DNA of 64,000 nucleotides from an uncultured Prevotella sp. GTDB lineage: Bacteria; Bacteroidota; Bacteroidia; Bacteroidales; Bacteroidaceae. The DNA lies in contig CAJODL010000004.1 of the NCBI GenBank assembly GCA_905233165.1, forward strand, positions 1-64,000. The letters run 5' to 3'. Made by a program: the position numbers and the translations under genes. The notes under the pieces are model-generated. The model made no database searches. It worked only from the letters and a program-made list of their open reading frames with translations, and had not been told where the DNA came from. Below, one piece after another: positions 41,953 through 50,969 of the stretch (position 1 is its first letter; each line of letters opens with the position of its first letter).

Positions 41953-42849
41953 TCACGCAATGCCAGAGATTGTGATACCCTCGATGCCTTTAGCAATCTT
42001 CAGTATCATTCCCTGAAGAGCCTTACCAGGACCACACTCAACGAAGTCTGTAGCACCGTCTTTCAGCATCTGCTGCACCTCGTATGTCCACTTCACAGGA
42101 GCTGTCAGCTGAGCGATTAGGTTCTGCTTTATCTCTTCTGCATCAGTATGTGCCTTAGCATCAACATTCTGGTATACAGGAATGCGTGGAGTAGAGAATG
42201 TAGTAGCCTCTATTGCTGCCTGCAGTTCGTCCTTTGCCGGTTGCATGAGTGGAGAGTGGAACGCACCACCTACTGGCAGTGGCAGAGCACGCTTTGCACC
42301 AGCTGCTGTCATTGCCTCACATGCTGCTGCGATAGCCTCTTTGTTACCAGAGATAACTAACTGACCCGGGTTGTTATAGTTAGCAGGCACAACGATGTTT
42401 CCTGGCTTGCTGATAGAAGCACAGATGTCTTCTATTGTCTTGTCATCGAGACCTATGATAGCAGCCATTGTAGAAGGAGCAGCCTCACATGCCTTCTGCA
42501 TTGCCTGAGCACGCTGAGAAACGAGTTTCAGACCATCTTCAAAGGTCAGAGCACCGGCAGCCACCAATGCGGAGAACTCTCCCAAAGAATGACCACCAAC
42601 CATCTCAGCATCAAAAGCATCGCCAAGACAGATGGCAGAGATAACAGAATGCAGGAAAACTGCAGGCTGTGTAACCTTTGTCTGCTTCAACTCTTCTGCT
42701 GTTCCTTCGAACATGATTTTTGTGATTTCAAAACCAAGAATCTCATTGGCTTTGTCAAATAGTTCTTTTGCCTTAGGATTACTCTCATATAGGTCTTTGC
42801 CCATACCTGGGAATTGGGCTCCCTGACCAGGAAATACAAATGCTTTCAT
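41953..42849 (-). CDS. fabD: Malonyl-CoA:ACP transacylase FabD
   Basis: 298 aa. FPGQGAQFPGMG at the start, nucleophile Ser88 in GGHSLGEFSAL and the catalytic His in GGAFHSPLM. It loads malonate onto acyl-carrier protein for fatty-acid synthesis. A -7 box at 42888-42895 is expected to drive it with a leader of about 33 nt. AATTATG heptamers lie around 41885-41900 behind it. Confidence 0.96.
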   Translation of the reverse strand: MKAFVFPGQGAQFPGMGKDLYESNPKAKELFDKANEILGFEITKIMFEGTAEELKQTKVTQPAVFLHSVISAICLGDAFDAEMVGGHSLGEFSALVAAGALTFEDGLKLVSQRAQAMQKACEAAPSTMAAIIGLDDKTIEDICASISKPGNIVVPANYNNPGQLVISGNKEAIAAACEAMTAAGAKRALPLPVGGAFHSPLMQPAKDELQAAIEATTFSTPRIPVYQNVDAKAHTDAEEIKQNLIAQLTAPVKWTYEVQQMLKDGATDFVECGPGKALQGMILKIAKGIEGITISGIA

Positions 42850-42887
42850 TTTTATATTCGTTTTAATGGTTATAAAATTTTCGCGTG

Positions 42888-42895
42888 CAAAGTTA
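42888..42895 (-). promoter_or_regulatory. fabD -7 box TAACTTTG
   Basis: TAACTTTG on the minus strand matches TAnnTTTG and is followed by GCACG, 38 bases before the fabD start. Confidence 0.7.
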
Positions 42896-42938
42896 TAAAA
42901 AAAATCTCAAACAACCTAATAATATGGTATTTATTTCC

Positions 42939-43613
42939 TTATGCCAATGCTTTTAGAAAGGCGTTTAGTTTGTCAACATCTTTCATACCAGGTTCTTTTT
43001 CAAACCTCGAATTAAGATCTATGCCTACACACATAGGATGCTTGAATGCCTTCACGGTTTCTGCATCATCGGGTCCGATGCCTCCGGAGAGCAGGAAAGG
43101 AATGTTTCCGTCATACATGTTTATCAGAGACCAGTCAAAATGCTTGCCTGTTCCTCCGACGGCCTGAGTGCTCTTGGTGTCAAAGAGAAACATGTCAACG
43201 TGTCCTTCGTAGGTTTTCCATTTAAGGATGTCTGCTTCCTCGTTAATGCTCAGAGCCTTGATGATTTTTACGTTTGGAAGGATGTCTGGCACCAAGGTGC
43301 TTTTCAGATTATCTATGTATATTGGTGATTCATTGCCGTGCAACTGAATATAGTCAAGCTTATAATTGTATGCCTGTGTAACGACATTCTGCGGCATTTC
43401 GTCAACAAAGACACCAACGTATGAAACATCAGAAGTACTAATATCTTTTATTGCCGGATTCTTGAGGTCTGGTATGATGCCTGCATTTGTGCTGATGTTT
43501 TGCACATAGCGTGGACTCTTAGGCCAGAAGATGAGGCCTATCATATTAACGCCCAAAGCTATTACTTGCTGTATATTCTCGGCATCTCGCATGCCACATA
43601 CTTTTATTTTCAT
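42939..43613 (-). CDS. trpF: Phosphoribosylanthranilate isomerase TrpF
   Basis: 224 aa from ATG 43613 (MKIKVCGMRDAENI). The longer frame to 43727 only reads back into the tamL gene. The catalytic Cys is in KVCGMRD; the general acid Asp near the C-terminus (VGIDLNSRFE) and the GGIGPDD phosphate loop are present. It isomerises phosphoribosylanthranilate in tryptophan synthesis. It stands without other trp genes, 14 bp after tamL in the tamB-tamL transcript. Confidence 0.94.
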   Translation of the reverse strand: MKIKVCGMRDAENIQQVIALGVNMIGLIFWPKSPRYVQNISTNAGIIPDLKNPAIKDISTSDVSYVGVFVDEMPQNVVTQAYNYKLDYIQLHGNESPIYIDNLKSTLVPDILPNVKIIKALSINEEADILKWKTYEGHVDMFLFDTKSTQAVGGTGKHFDWSLINMYDGNIPFLLSGGIGPDDAETVKAFKHPMCVGIDLNSRFEKEPGMKDVDKLNAFLKALA

Positions 43614-43627
43614 AGTTGAATTATGCA

Positions 43628-46108
43628 TTAGAATGGGTATCCGATTGCAAAGTTCAGTACCTGTGAATTGTGGAATTTGCCTTTGAAGAAGCCCTTTTGG
43701 TATGGGGTGTGAATAGCATAACCCCAATCCAGACGTATAACAAAGAAATCGAGGTCATATCTTATGCCGACACCAATATCTGTTGCCAAATCAAACTTTG
43801 CAGGGTCTCCACGCCCTTCTTTTTTATAATATTCACGATTGCTATGTCTTAGACTCCATACGTTACCGGCATCCAAGAAGAGAGCTCCGTACAAACTTCC
43901 GAATAGGTGTGGACGATATTCCAGATTCAATACCGCTTTGCAATCACCATTGTGGTTGAGGTATGATAATGTTCTGTCATCATAGTGTACTTCACCTGGA
44001 CCGATATTTCTCATTGTGAAACCGCGCAAGTCATTAGCGCCACCGATGTAGAATAGTTCAGAGAATGGTGCGATACTGTTATTGCCATATGCTGTCAGTA
44101 TGCCTCCGTAGAAGTGCATCACAAAACTGGTATGACTGTCCAGACCGCCAATGGTCCATGTTTTCTTTATGTCTGCCTCGAACTTCAGGAATTGCGAGAA
44201 TGGTGTGCCGAATAACTTCTTGCCTTTCTCGTTGAGTTTCTTGCCACCAATGAGCGCTCCCAAATCGCAAAGGTTACCTGCTTCGCTTACTGTTCCCTGG
44301 AAATATATCGGATTGCGGAGTGCTACAGGAGAATTGTACGTATAGGTATAGCGTATCTTTGGTGTCATCTCGTCATTTAATGCTATAATGGCTGTTGGCG
44401 ATTTCTTTACCTTCTCCATATAGTCATCTGTAATATCCGTTGTCCGTCCGTAGGTCAGTATCAGTGGCGACAAACGATGTACGCTGGTAGCTGTAGGTTG
44501 GAAGATGTATGAGAATTCTGCGGAAAGAATATTCCTTCTGAAAAATCCTGCCCTGCGTATGGTCTCTCCAGAAACAGATATAATTGTTGCAGGAGTGGTG
44601 TACCATCTGCGTCTGAAACGTCTGTTGCCATTTTCTTGAGTGCTTCTTGACCTCGTTAAGAAGTTTGGCCAAAGCAGTCGTGGGAAAGTCAGTTCAGCAG
44701 AAAGGTCGAAGTTGTAACTATTGCCCATGTGCTGTCCTCCACCCACTTGGAATTCGTAGTTTGCTCCTGCAGAAACGGTCAACGACTCACCTCCTCTGAA
44801 AGCGTTACGTTTTGTGAGACCTACTCTCACACCAGGTCCTACGCGGCCTGATGTCTTTCCGATGCCGTTAGCCTCAAAGGTAAAGTCGTATGGTTTGTCG
44901 AGTACTGTCGTCACATACATATCGAGCACTCCTGCTCCTGCTCTGGTATCAAGGGAGTCGCTGCCTCGTCTAATACCTATAGAATCAGCAATGGTATGCA
45001 GAGTGCCATCTGCATTTTTCCTTTTTCTGAAAGAGATGTCGATGCTTGAGAATATACCCTTCGATGCTAAGGCATTGATACTCTCGTCATAGGCATCCTG
45101 TGAGAACAGCATACCGGGTCTCAGCTTCGTATCAGCAAGAATAATCCTTGGTCGGATAGGGGGCTTTGGCTTGATGCTGTCCTCTTTATGCTTGCGGGCA
45201 TATTTCAGCGTGAGGAAACGTGTGGCAACAGAGTCGGTTATTTGTTCTCTCATCTCACGTTTTATTGTCACATTAGTTGTTCCAATAACCCATTTTCTCA
45301 AAGCATCCTCGGGTAGGGAGTCAGCAAGATGAATCTGCAGATGTACCTTGCCAGGTGTTGTTACTGTGTCTGCCAGATATGATGTATAAGATGGCTTATA
45401 GTCATAATATCCGTGATTTCTCAGCAATTGATATATTCTTGTCCTTTCATTGTCGAGGCCTGCAACCGAAAAAGGATCTCCGCTGTGAAGGCTTGACAGA
45501 TTCTTGTTTCTCTTGGTAGGCGAGAATGAATCACCATATATTATTCTATTATAGATGTCAGTCGGATAGTTGGAGTAACTGATGGTATCCAAAGTGTATA
45601 GATGTCCGAAGTTTACATGATATCTAATCTTTTGCTGCTTTGCCATTCCCGATGAATCTCTTTTGCCGTGATCTGTCGTCTCGTAAGTGATGTTGCCAGA
45701 GAAATAACCATTATTCTGCAAGACGCTTTCTGCTACTGAAGCACGTAGGATAGGGTTGACATTACTCATGAGGACAGGTGCTTTTCCAAAAGAATTGGTG
45801 AGCCATTTTGCAAATTTGCTATTCTTGTTGTGCCATGAGTTGTATATCCACAGACCATAAGGGAAAATGGTGCGATAATAGCTGCTACCAAATAGTGCTC
45901 CATTCGGTTGTGTGGCAAGTGCAGCCTCCACCTCTGCTTTCGTATCTACAAAGTGACTATTATGTCCTTGTGGCTCTCCTTTCCAGTTGATTTTCTCCAA
46001 GCCGATAAAGAGCTGTTCTCCCTCCTCCAAATGTGAGGTGGTAGAGCATGCGGCAAGAAGCAGCAGGATTAAAGGAATATATATGTGTGAAAGAATATAT
46101 TGTCTCAT
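43628..46108 (-). CDS. tamL: TamL-type outer-membrane lipoprotein (BamA/TamA family)
   Basis: 826 aa. Lipoprotein signal MRQYILSHIYIPLILLLLAACS with Cys21 (AAC box), then POTRA-like repeats (about 30-370) and a C-terminal 16-stranded Omp85 barrel (about 400-826) with the family VRGF/DLRGF-like loop (GGANDLRGFTMRNIGPGEV). TamA homologues that are lipoproteins are typical of Bacteroidota and pair with TamB in inserting outer-membrane proteins. It starts 7 bases after the tamB stop, supporting a TAM operon. trpF follows. Confidence 0.88.
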   Translation of the reverse strand: MRQYILSHIYIPLILLLLAACSTTSHLEEGEQLFIGLEKINWKGEPQGHNSHFVDTKAEVEAALATQPNGALFGSSYYRTIFPYGLWIYNSWHNKNSKFAKWLTNSFGKAPVLMSNVNPILRASVAESVLQNNGYFSGNITYETTDHGKRDSSGMAKQQKIRYHVNFGHLYTLDTISYSNYPTDIYNRIIYGDSFSPTKRNKNLSSLHSGDPFSVAGLDNERTRIYQLLRNHGYYDYKPSYTSYLADTVTTPGKVHLQIHLADSLPEDALRKWVIGTTNVTIKREMREQITDSVATRFLTLKYARKHKEDSIKPKPPIRPRIILADTKLRPGMLFSQDAYDESINALASKGIFSSIDISFRKRKNADGTLHTIADSIGIRRGSDSLDTRAGAGVLDMYVTTVLDKPYDFTFEANGIGKTSGRVGPGVRVGLTKRNAFRGGESLTVSAGANYEFQVGGGQHMGNSYNFDLSAELTFPRLLWPNFLTRSRSTQENGNRRFRRRWYTTPATIISVSGETIRRAGFFRRNILSAEFSYIFQPTATSVHRLSPLILTYGRTTDITDDYMEKVKKSPTAIIALNDEMTPKIRYTYTYNSPVALRNPIYFQGTVSEAGNLCDLGALIGGKKLNEKGKKLFGTPFSQFLKFEADIKKTWTIGGLDSHTSFVMHFYGGILTAYGNNSIAPFSELFYIGGANDLRGFTMRNIGPGEVHYDDRTLSYLNHNGDCKAVLNLEYRPHLFGSLYGALFLDAGNVWSLRHSNREYYKKEGRGDPAKFDLATDIGVGIRYDLDFFVIRLDWGYAIHTPYQKGFFKGKFHNSQVLNFAIGYPF

Positions 46109-46115
46109 GTGTGGT

Positions 46116-49100
46116 TTATTGTTGTGGGCGTTGTTGACGCTGTGGAAGACGTTGTGGCTCTAATGTTTTTGGAGAATAAAAGAGGTCCTTCAGCTTCTGT
46201 AGTTTTCTCTTGTACATATAACCTGCACCATATTGTCTGACATATCCTTCGAGGAAGTCATATACATTATCCTTGAAGAATAGTCGCATATATTGGTTAG
46301 ATGTCTCGGAGAGTCTGTATTGTACATCAACATTGTCGAAGAAAGACTTGTTCTGTCCTGATACATCATTACCCGTAGAAATCTTTCCTCCGACAGAGAT
46401 GTTCAGCCTATTGTTCCAGAAGCGTTTCGCAAATTTGAATGTGTAGTCGGTATGCATGGTACCATCATCGCTGGTAGTCTTGTCCATTCCCATTTGGAAA
46501 TCCATTGTCTTGAGGGCATTGCCAGCAATATTGTTGATTTCTGATTGCAGGAAGCTGTTCAGGGCAGAACTCATTGAGAATGATGATGTGTTGCTGTCAG
46601 AAAGATACATGCCAGTGGTAAGCATCGTTACAGCCACTTTACCCCTTGCTTCTGTTGACATCATTGCCAACTCGCTGGCTATTGCCTGGTCTTCTGGTGC
46701 TTCGATGATGAACTCTAGTCCCATGTCTTTCAGCGACTTTGTTATCACAACACCACAGTTGAATGTTACCATCTTGTTTGCTCCATTCTCCGAAACAGCA
46801 GTTCTTACACGTTCTGTTGCAGTAATGTTCATGCGAGGATTGAGTAGGTCGCCTGTAAACTCCAACCAAGAGCCGTTGGCAATGGTGAAGGTTTTGAGCG
46901 GAATGACGGGAAGAGAATATTTCATCTCACCTTCGTTGATTGTGTATCTGCCTGTTATGGTGATTTCTCCAGAGTCATATTTCATCTTCAGGTTACCACC
47001 ACCCACAAGGTCAAGGTAGTTGGAGTGGTCTGCATTAAGCCAGCACTTCACATGTGCTCCATCAATGACATTGACAGTAAAGTTCATCAGCATACCATCG
47101 ACAGCTGGTTTTACTGTGGTGACATTTGTAGTGTCACTGAGGTTGGTGAAGGTAACGAGTTCCTTCAGACGGTTATCTGTTGTGATAGGTGTGTCTCTCA
47201 GTATATAGTTAAGGTCTGTTGTTGGAAGTACATCCAGTCGTCCCACTACTCTCAGCTTTGATAATTCACCTCGCATGCCGCAATAGAAGTTTACGAAGGC
47301 TTTGCCGTAGGCTTCTGACTTTGGCGTCTCCTTGGCATCGATGAGTAGGAAGTTCTCTGCCTTCATCCTCAGATTTACTGTGATGTGGTCGAGGTCGGCA
47401 AAATCAACTTCACCACTCGCTACGAGGGGACTGCCGTTAGTGGCATAAACCTGGAAGTTTTCAAGCAATAGTTTTGAGTTCTGCACTCTTACCGGGTCAT
47501 CATCAAAGCGCATCTTTACACCGTATGGTATGCTGATGAGGCTGGCGTTCTCAAGGAACAGTTCGCCATTTACGTTCGGCTTGTTCGTGGTACCCTGAAC
47601 ATCGAGAGAACCATCCGCAGTACCTTCCAATCCCACTATCTGGTCTTCTATGAAACCATTGATAAGATGAAGAGGACATTTCTTAAGGTCAGCGGTCAGC
47701 GAAAGGTTTTCAGTTGTGTTGTTATAGCGTCCTACGATTGTTGCTATCTCTTTGTCATCCAGCGATACGGTTCCGTCAACATAGTGTTGGTTACCTTCTT
47801 CTTCCGGCATATATACAAACTGTGTGCTGAGGTTGCCGATAGGAGATTTCTCATATATCATATTCTCGACACTCATGTCTGTCGATACAGTCATCTCTGT
47901 CATGCTGTTCATTACGATATGGAAGTCTCCGTCCAACATTCCGCTAACCTTCGGAGCGTATGGTATTCCGCTGGTCAGTTTTTGAAGGTTTATGCGAGTC
48001 AACGACAGCGTCAAATCCTGCCATGCTTCATGTGAACCGGATAACAGTTCTAATCCCATACCATCGTCCGACCTCATCCTTACGTTGGCAGTAATAGCAT
48101 TTTTCTTTCCAAGTGTGATATGGTTGTCTTTGTTGAGGTGGAACTTAGCATAGCCTATCACCGGCTCATCAGGAGTTAAATGAATCCTCAACTTTCGGTT
48201 ATCACCTTCGCTTTGTGACCTTAGACCTTCGACCTTTGACCTTAGACTGTCAACGTCCTCGTTGACCACCATCGCTTCCAGTCCCAGTTTCAACGCCAGT
48301 TCGTTATTGTTGTCAAAGATGTTGGTGTTCAGTATCAGTCCCTGCTCTAACAATTCTCCGTCAGCGAGTGCTGCAAAGACAATCTCGTTAGGTTCATAGT
48401 TCTGCACTCTCAGGGCATAGGTCATCTTCATCGGTGTTATGATGTTGCCCAAAGAGTCGAGTACGTTGTTGGTACTGTTAATCTTCAGTCCTATGGTGTC
48501 GAGCTGATATCCAGCTGTCTGTAGTTTGTGCATTCGCAGTTCGCCATTGATGCCGTTTTCCCTTGAGACATGGAATCGTGCCAATACGCGGTCGAAGTTT
48601 ATTTCGTAGTATTTTGCAAAGCGTGAGATAGGATTCTCCTTGCCACATCTGAGGTAGAAGTTCAACTTTGGCAATGCATCCCTTATTTCTGCCTGGTCGA
48701 AGGCATAGTTGCTCATCTGCTTGTTCAATATCCTCGACAGTTCGTTGGCTTGCCTCATGAGCCATTCATAACCGCCTCGCATAGTGACGAGCGATTCAAA
48801 GTCGCCACAATGTATGTCGGCTCTTGTGGTATCTCGACGTGTTAACAGACCCAGCACTATGTCGTCAGGGTGGAAGGTCTGCACAGAGTCTGTTATGGTG
48901 ATGTCGCTGATGAGGCCGTTTAACTTTATGTCGTCATACACATCGGTGCTTCGTGACAAGCCAGGAATCTTTGGCAGTTTTATGCCGCTCTGGCGTACCT
49001 CAAAGTCATAGTGTCCACAGAGTCCTATCTTCAGGGGCACATCCACCAGATGCATCTGGTAGAGATCAATGTTTCTAATGTCTGTGAACAGTGTCGCCTT

Positions 49101-50804
49101 TATGCCTGTCGGCTTCATGTTGTCCATCAGGGCATCAAGCAGTATCTCTCCTTCCAATGCCTTGCTTTGTGGGTTGATGGTAGCCTTTATAACACGAGTG
49201 TCGGCATGCACCTTTCCTGATAGTGTAAGGTCTCCAAGACCATACTGCTGCAGGTTTGGCATTCCCAGTTTGCGCAGGTCGCTGCTATTCATCCTGAAGC
49301 TGTTCATGCCGGCATCAACATTATATGCCATCGTCTTGTAGTTGAAGGTGCCGTTGGATTTCAACTTACCACCGTCGTCAGTCCTTATGTCGGCAATATA
49401 GTCTATGTTGGCACCGCTGATGGTGGCATCAATGTCACCTTGCGCCCTGAGATATCTGTATGTCTTTACCTTCGCCTTCGCCTTTGCCCTGAACATCGGA
49501 CTGTCAAAATTCATTGGGTATGACAGGTCGAAAGGTCTTACATCCACAGAGGCGAGGGTAGGGATGTCAGCCTTGACAAATGGAATGTGCAGGTTCCGCA
49601 TATTTCCGTGCACTTCTGTCGAAACGGTTATAGGCATTACGGGCAGATACTGACGCAATGGTGCTGCATCCGTCAGTTTCAGTCCCTCAACAATCTTCAG
49701 CACATCGCTGCGTCCGATGCTGGCATCCAGTCGTGCGTCGATAGGTCCTGTACTTCCTTCGTCAAAAGCATTGAGGGCCATATTCAGGTGTGTAGAAATT
49801 CTGCTGGCCGAAGTCTGCAACGAACCATCCATAACAACCCTCGTGGTATCCATATCCACCTTCGCCGACAATGTCGAGGTCAGGCCATTGGCTGTCGGCT
49901 GTTGGCTGTTGGAACCTTTTACTTTTGACCCCAGGAACACCGTTTCCGTGCATTCTTTTATGTTAGCCGAGAACAGCGGCTTACTATTTACGAGGGCGAA
50001 GGAGAGGTCTTCTATCTTTGCTTTCAGATTTTCTACGCGGTAGGTGTCATAGTCAGCCGCTTTGATGCCGGCACCGATGCCTTTGATGCCCAGTTGCATA
50101 TTCACCATCGTGTCACGAGGGTCTGCGTTTTCCTGCATTGTGAAATCGATGCCGCTGGCATTCAGCGACAGGGTGTCCACCTTTGCGCCGTAGCCGTTAA
50201 ATCGTTTTACGCCGCCATTGAAAGTGCCGACACTATAGTGCTGCTTTCCAAGGTCGAAAACACCATCCTCTGCTTTTGCCATAACGCCTCTTACGACGAC
50301 AGGAATGCTGTCACCCTTCATCATCATCCAAAGGTTTACATTCGTGATGTTCGCCTTTTGGAGATTTATGGTATAAGGCAATTCTGTCTTTGAAGTGTCC
50401 TCGGGTGCTTCGTAGTTGAGGTCAAGATTTACGTTTGCAGTATCTGCCTCAAGAGTAGTGATGTCGATATTGTTGTCTAACAGGGCTAATGGTTGCCATC
50501 CTATTGTAGCGCGTCCCAGATAGATGTCAAACTGCGGACTGTCGGGTAGGGTGTCGCAAGGTACGAGCCACTTGGCACTCCTCACCTTACATTGTGTCAC
50601 CTCCAAGTCCAGAGGCCATACTATGTGGACGGTGCCGATGGATATCTGCATGCCGGTCTTTTCGGAAGCGACCTTGCTGCCATAGTCAACGGCCCAGTTC
50701 TGCACGGCAGGTATGTATAGCGCTATCGCCAACAGCCCCACCAGCACTATCGGAGTCAGGATGACCCCAAGCAGAACCTTTAATATGACAGATATCTTAT
50801 TCAA
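46116..50804 (-). CDS. tamB: TamB-like translocation and assembly module protein
   Basis: 1562 aa. One N-terminal membrane anchor (about residues 8-30) and a long beta-rich body end in the conserved DUF490/TamB domain (about 1090-1500; GEITITGRYTINEGEMKYSLP). TamB spans the periplasm as a hydrophobic groove feeding lipids or barrel proteins to the outer membrane with TamA/TamL, encoded next. Two heptamer arrays are translated inside it (48217-48251 and 49888-49915), giving VEGLRSQSEG and NSQQPTANGL stretches, which suggests tolerated insertions in linkers. An upstream -7 box is at 50842-50849. Confidence 0.9.
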   Translation of the reverse strand: MNKISVILKVLLGVILTPIVLVGLLAIALYIPAVQNWAVDYGSKVASEKTGMQISIGTVHIVWPLDLEVTQCKVRSAKWLVPCDTLPDSPQFDIYLGRATIGWQPLALLDNNIDITTLEADTANVNLDLNYEAPEDTSKTELPYTINLQKANITNVNLWMMMKGDSIPVVVRGVMAKAEDGVFDLGKQHYSVGTFNGGVKRFNGYGAKVDTLSLNASGIDFTMQENADPRDTMVNMQLGIKGIGAGIKAADYDTYRVENLKAKIEDLSFALVNSKPLFSANIKECTETVFLGSKVKGSNSQQPTANGLTSTLSAKVDMDTTRVVMDGSLQTSASRISTHLNMALNAFDEGSTGPIDARLDASIGRSDVLKIVEGLKLTDAAPLRQYLPVMPITVSTEVHGNMRNLHIPFVKADIPTLASVDVRPFDLSYPMNFDSPMFRAKAKAKVKTYRYLRAQGDIDATISGANIDYIADIRTDDGGKLKSNGTFNYKTMAYNVDAGMNSFRMNSSDLRKLGMPNLQQYGLGDLTLSGKVHADTRVIKATINPQSKALEGEILLDALMDNMKPTGIKATLFTDIRNIDLYQMHLVDVPLKIGLCGHYDFEVRQSGIKLPKIPGLSRSTDVYDDIKLNGLISDITITDSVQTFHPDDIVLGLLTRRDTTRADIHCGDFESLVTMRGGYEWLMRQANELSRILNKQMSNYAFDQAEIRDALPKLNFYLRCGKENPISRFAKYYEINFDRVLARFHVSRENGINGELRMHKLQTAGYQLDTIGLKINSTNNVLDSLGNIITPMKMTYALRVQNYEPNEIVFAALADGELLEQGLILNTNIFDNNNELALKLGLEAMVVNEDVDSLRSKVEGLRSQSEGDNRKLRIHLTPDEPVIGYAKFHLNKDNHITLGKKNAITANVRMRSDDGMGLELLSGSHEAWQDLTLSLTRINLQKLTSGIPYAPKVSGMLDGDFHIVMNSMTEMTVSTDMSVENMIYEKSPIGNLSTQFVYMPEEEGNQHYVDGTVSLDDKEIATIVGRYNNTTENLSLTADLKKCPLHLINGFIEDQIVGLEGTADGSLDVQGTTNKPNVNGELFLENASLISIPYGVKMRFDDDPVRVQNSKLLLENFQVYATNGSPLVASGEVDFADLDHITVNLRMKAENFLLIDAKETPKSEAYGKAFVNFYCGMRGELSKLRVVGRLDVLPTTDLNYILRDTPITTDNRLKELVTFTNLSDTTNVTTVKPAVDGMLMNFTVNVIDGAHVKCWLNADHSNYLDLVGGGNLKMKYDSGEITITGRYTINEGEMKYSLPVIPLKTFTIANGSWLEFTGDLLNPRMNITATERVRTAVSENGANKMVTFNCGVVITKSLKDMGLEFIIEAPEDQAIASELAMMSTEARGKVAVTMLTTGMYLSDSNTSSFSMSSALNSFLQSEINNIAGNALKTMDFQMGMDKTTSDDGTMHTDYTFKFAKRFWNNRLNISVGGKISTGNDVSGQNKSFFDNVDVQYRLSETSNQYMRLFFKDNVYDFLEGYVRQYGAGYMYKRKLQKLKDLFYSPKTLEPQRLPQRQQRPQQ
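48217..48251. repeat. Heptamer array inside tamB (GACCTTA type)
   Basis: Five 7-bp units on the plus strand (GACCTTA, GACCTTC, GACCTTT, GACCTTA, GACTGTC), translated on the minus strand near residues 852-863. Units of the same sequence form the intergenic array at 26634-26682. Confidence 0.85.
49888..49915. repeat. Heptamer array inside tamB (TTGGCTG type)
   Basis: Four 7-bp units (TTGGCTG, TCGGCTG, TTGGCTG, TTGGAAC), translated on the minus strand near residue 300 as part of a Ser/Gln/Asn-rich segment (GSNSQQPTANG). Confidence 0.75.
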
Positions 50805-50841
50805 TTATGAATTAAGAATTGTGCATTATATACAGCGCCTG

Positions 50842-50849
50842 CAAAGGTA
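50842..50849 (-). promoter_or_regulatory. tamB-tamL-trpF -7 box TACCTTTG
   Basis: TACCTTTG on the minus strand, 37 bases before the tamB start, in the divergent gap with the second TamL-like gene. AATTATG-like heptamers (50803-50830) lie between it and the ATG. Confidence 0.7.
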
Positions 50850-50914
50850 TTTAAAAAAAACGAAATGACAAAATAAAAGCAAGATTATTTCTGTTATATG
50901 TCTTTTTAACACAA

Positions 50915-50949
50915 AACTCTCAACTCTCAACTCTCGACTCTCAACTATT
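50915..50949. repeat. Heptamer array (AACTCTC type)
   Basis: Five 7-bp units (AACTCTC three times, GACTCTC, AACTATT) between the two divergent promoters at 50842 and 50955. Confidence 0.85.
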
Positions 50950-50954
50950 TTCTA

Positions 50955-50962
50955 TATCTTTG
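50955..50962 (+). promoter_or_regulatory. -7 box TATCTTTG immediately before the start codon
   Basis: TATCTTTG matches TAnnTTTG and ends 7 bases before the ATG at 50970. With the usual spacing the transcript would begin at or within a base or two of the ATG. Confidence 0.75.
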
Positions 50963-50969
50963 CGTGCAA

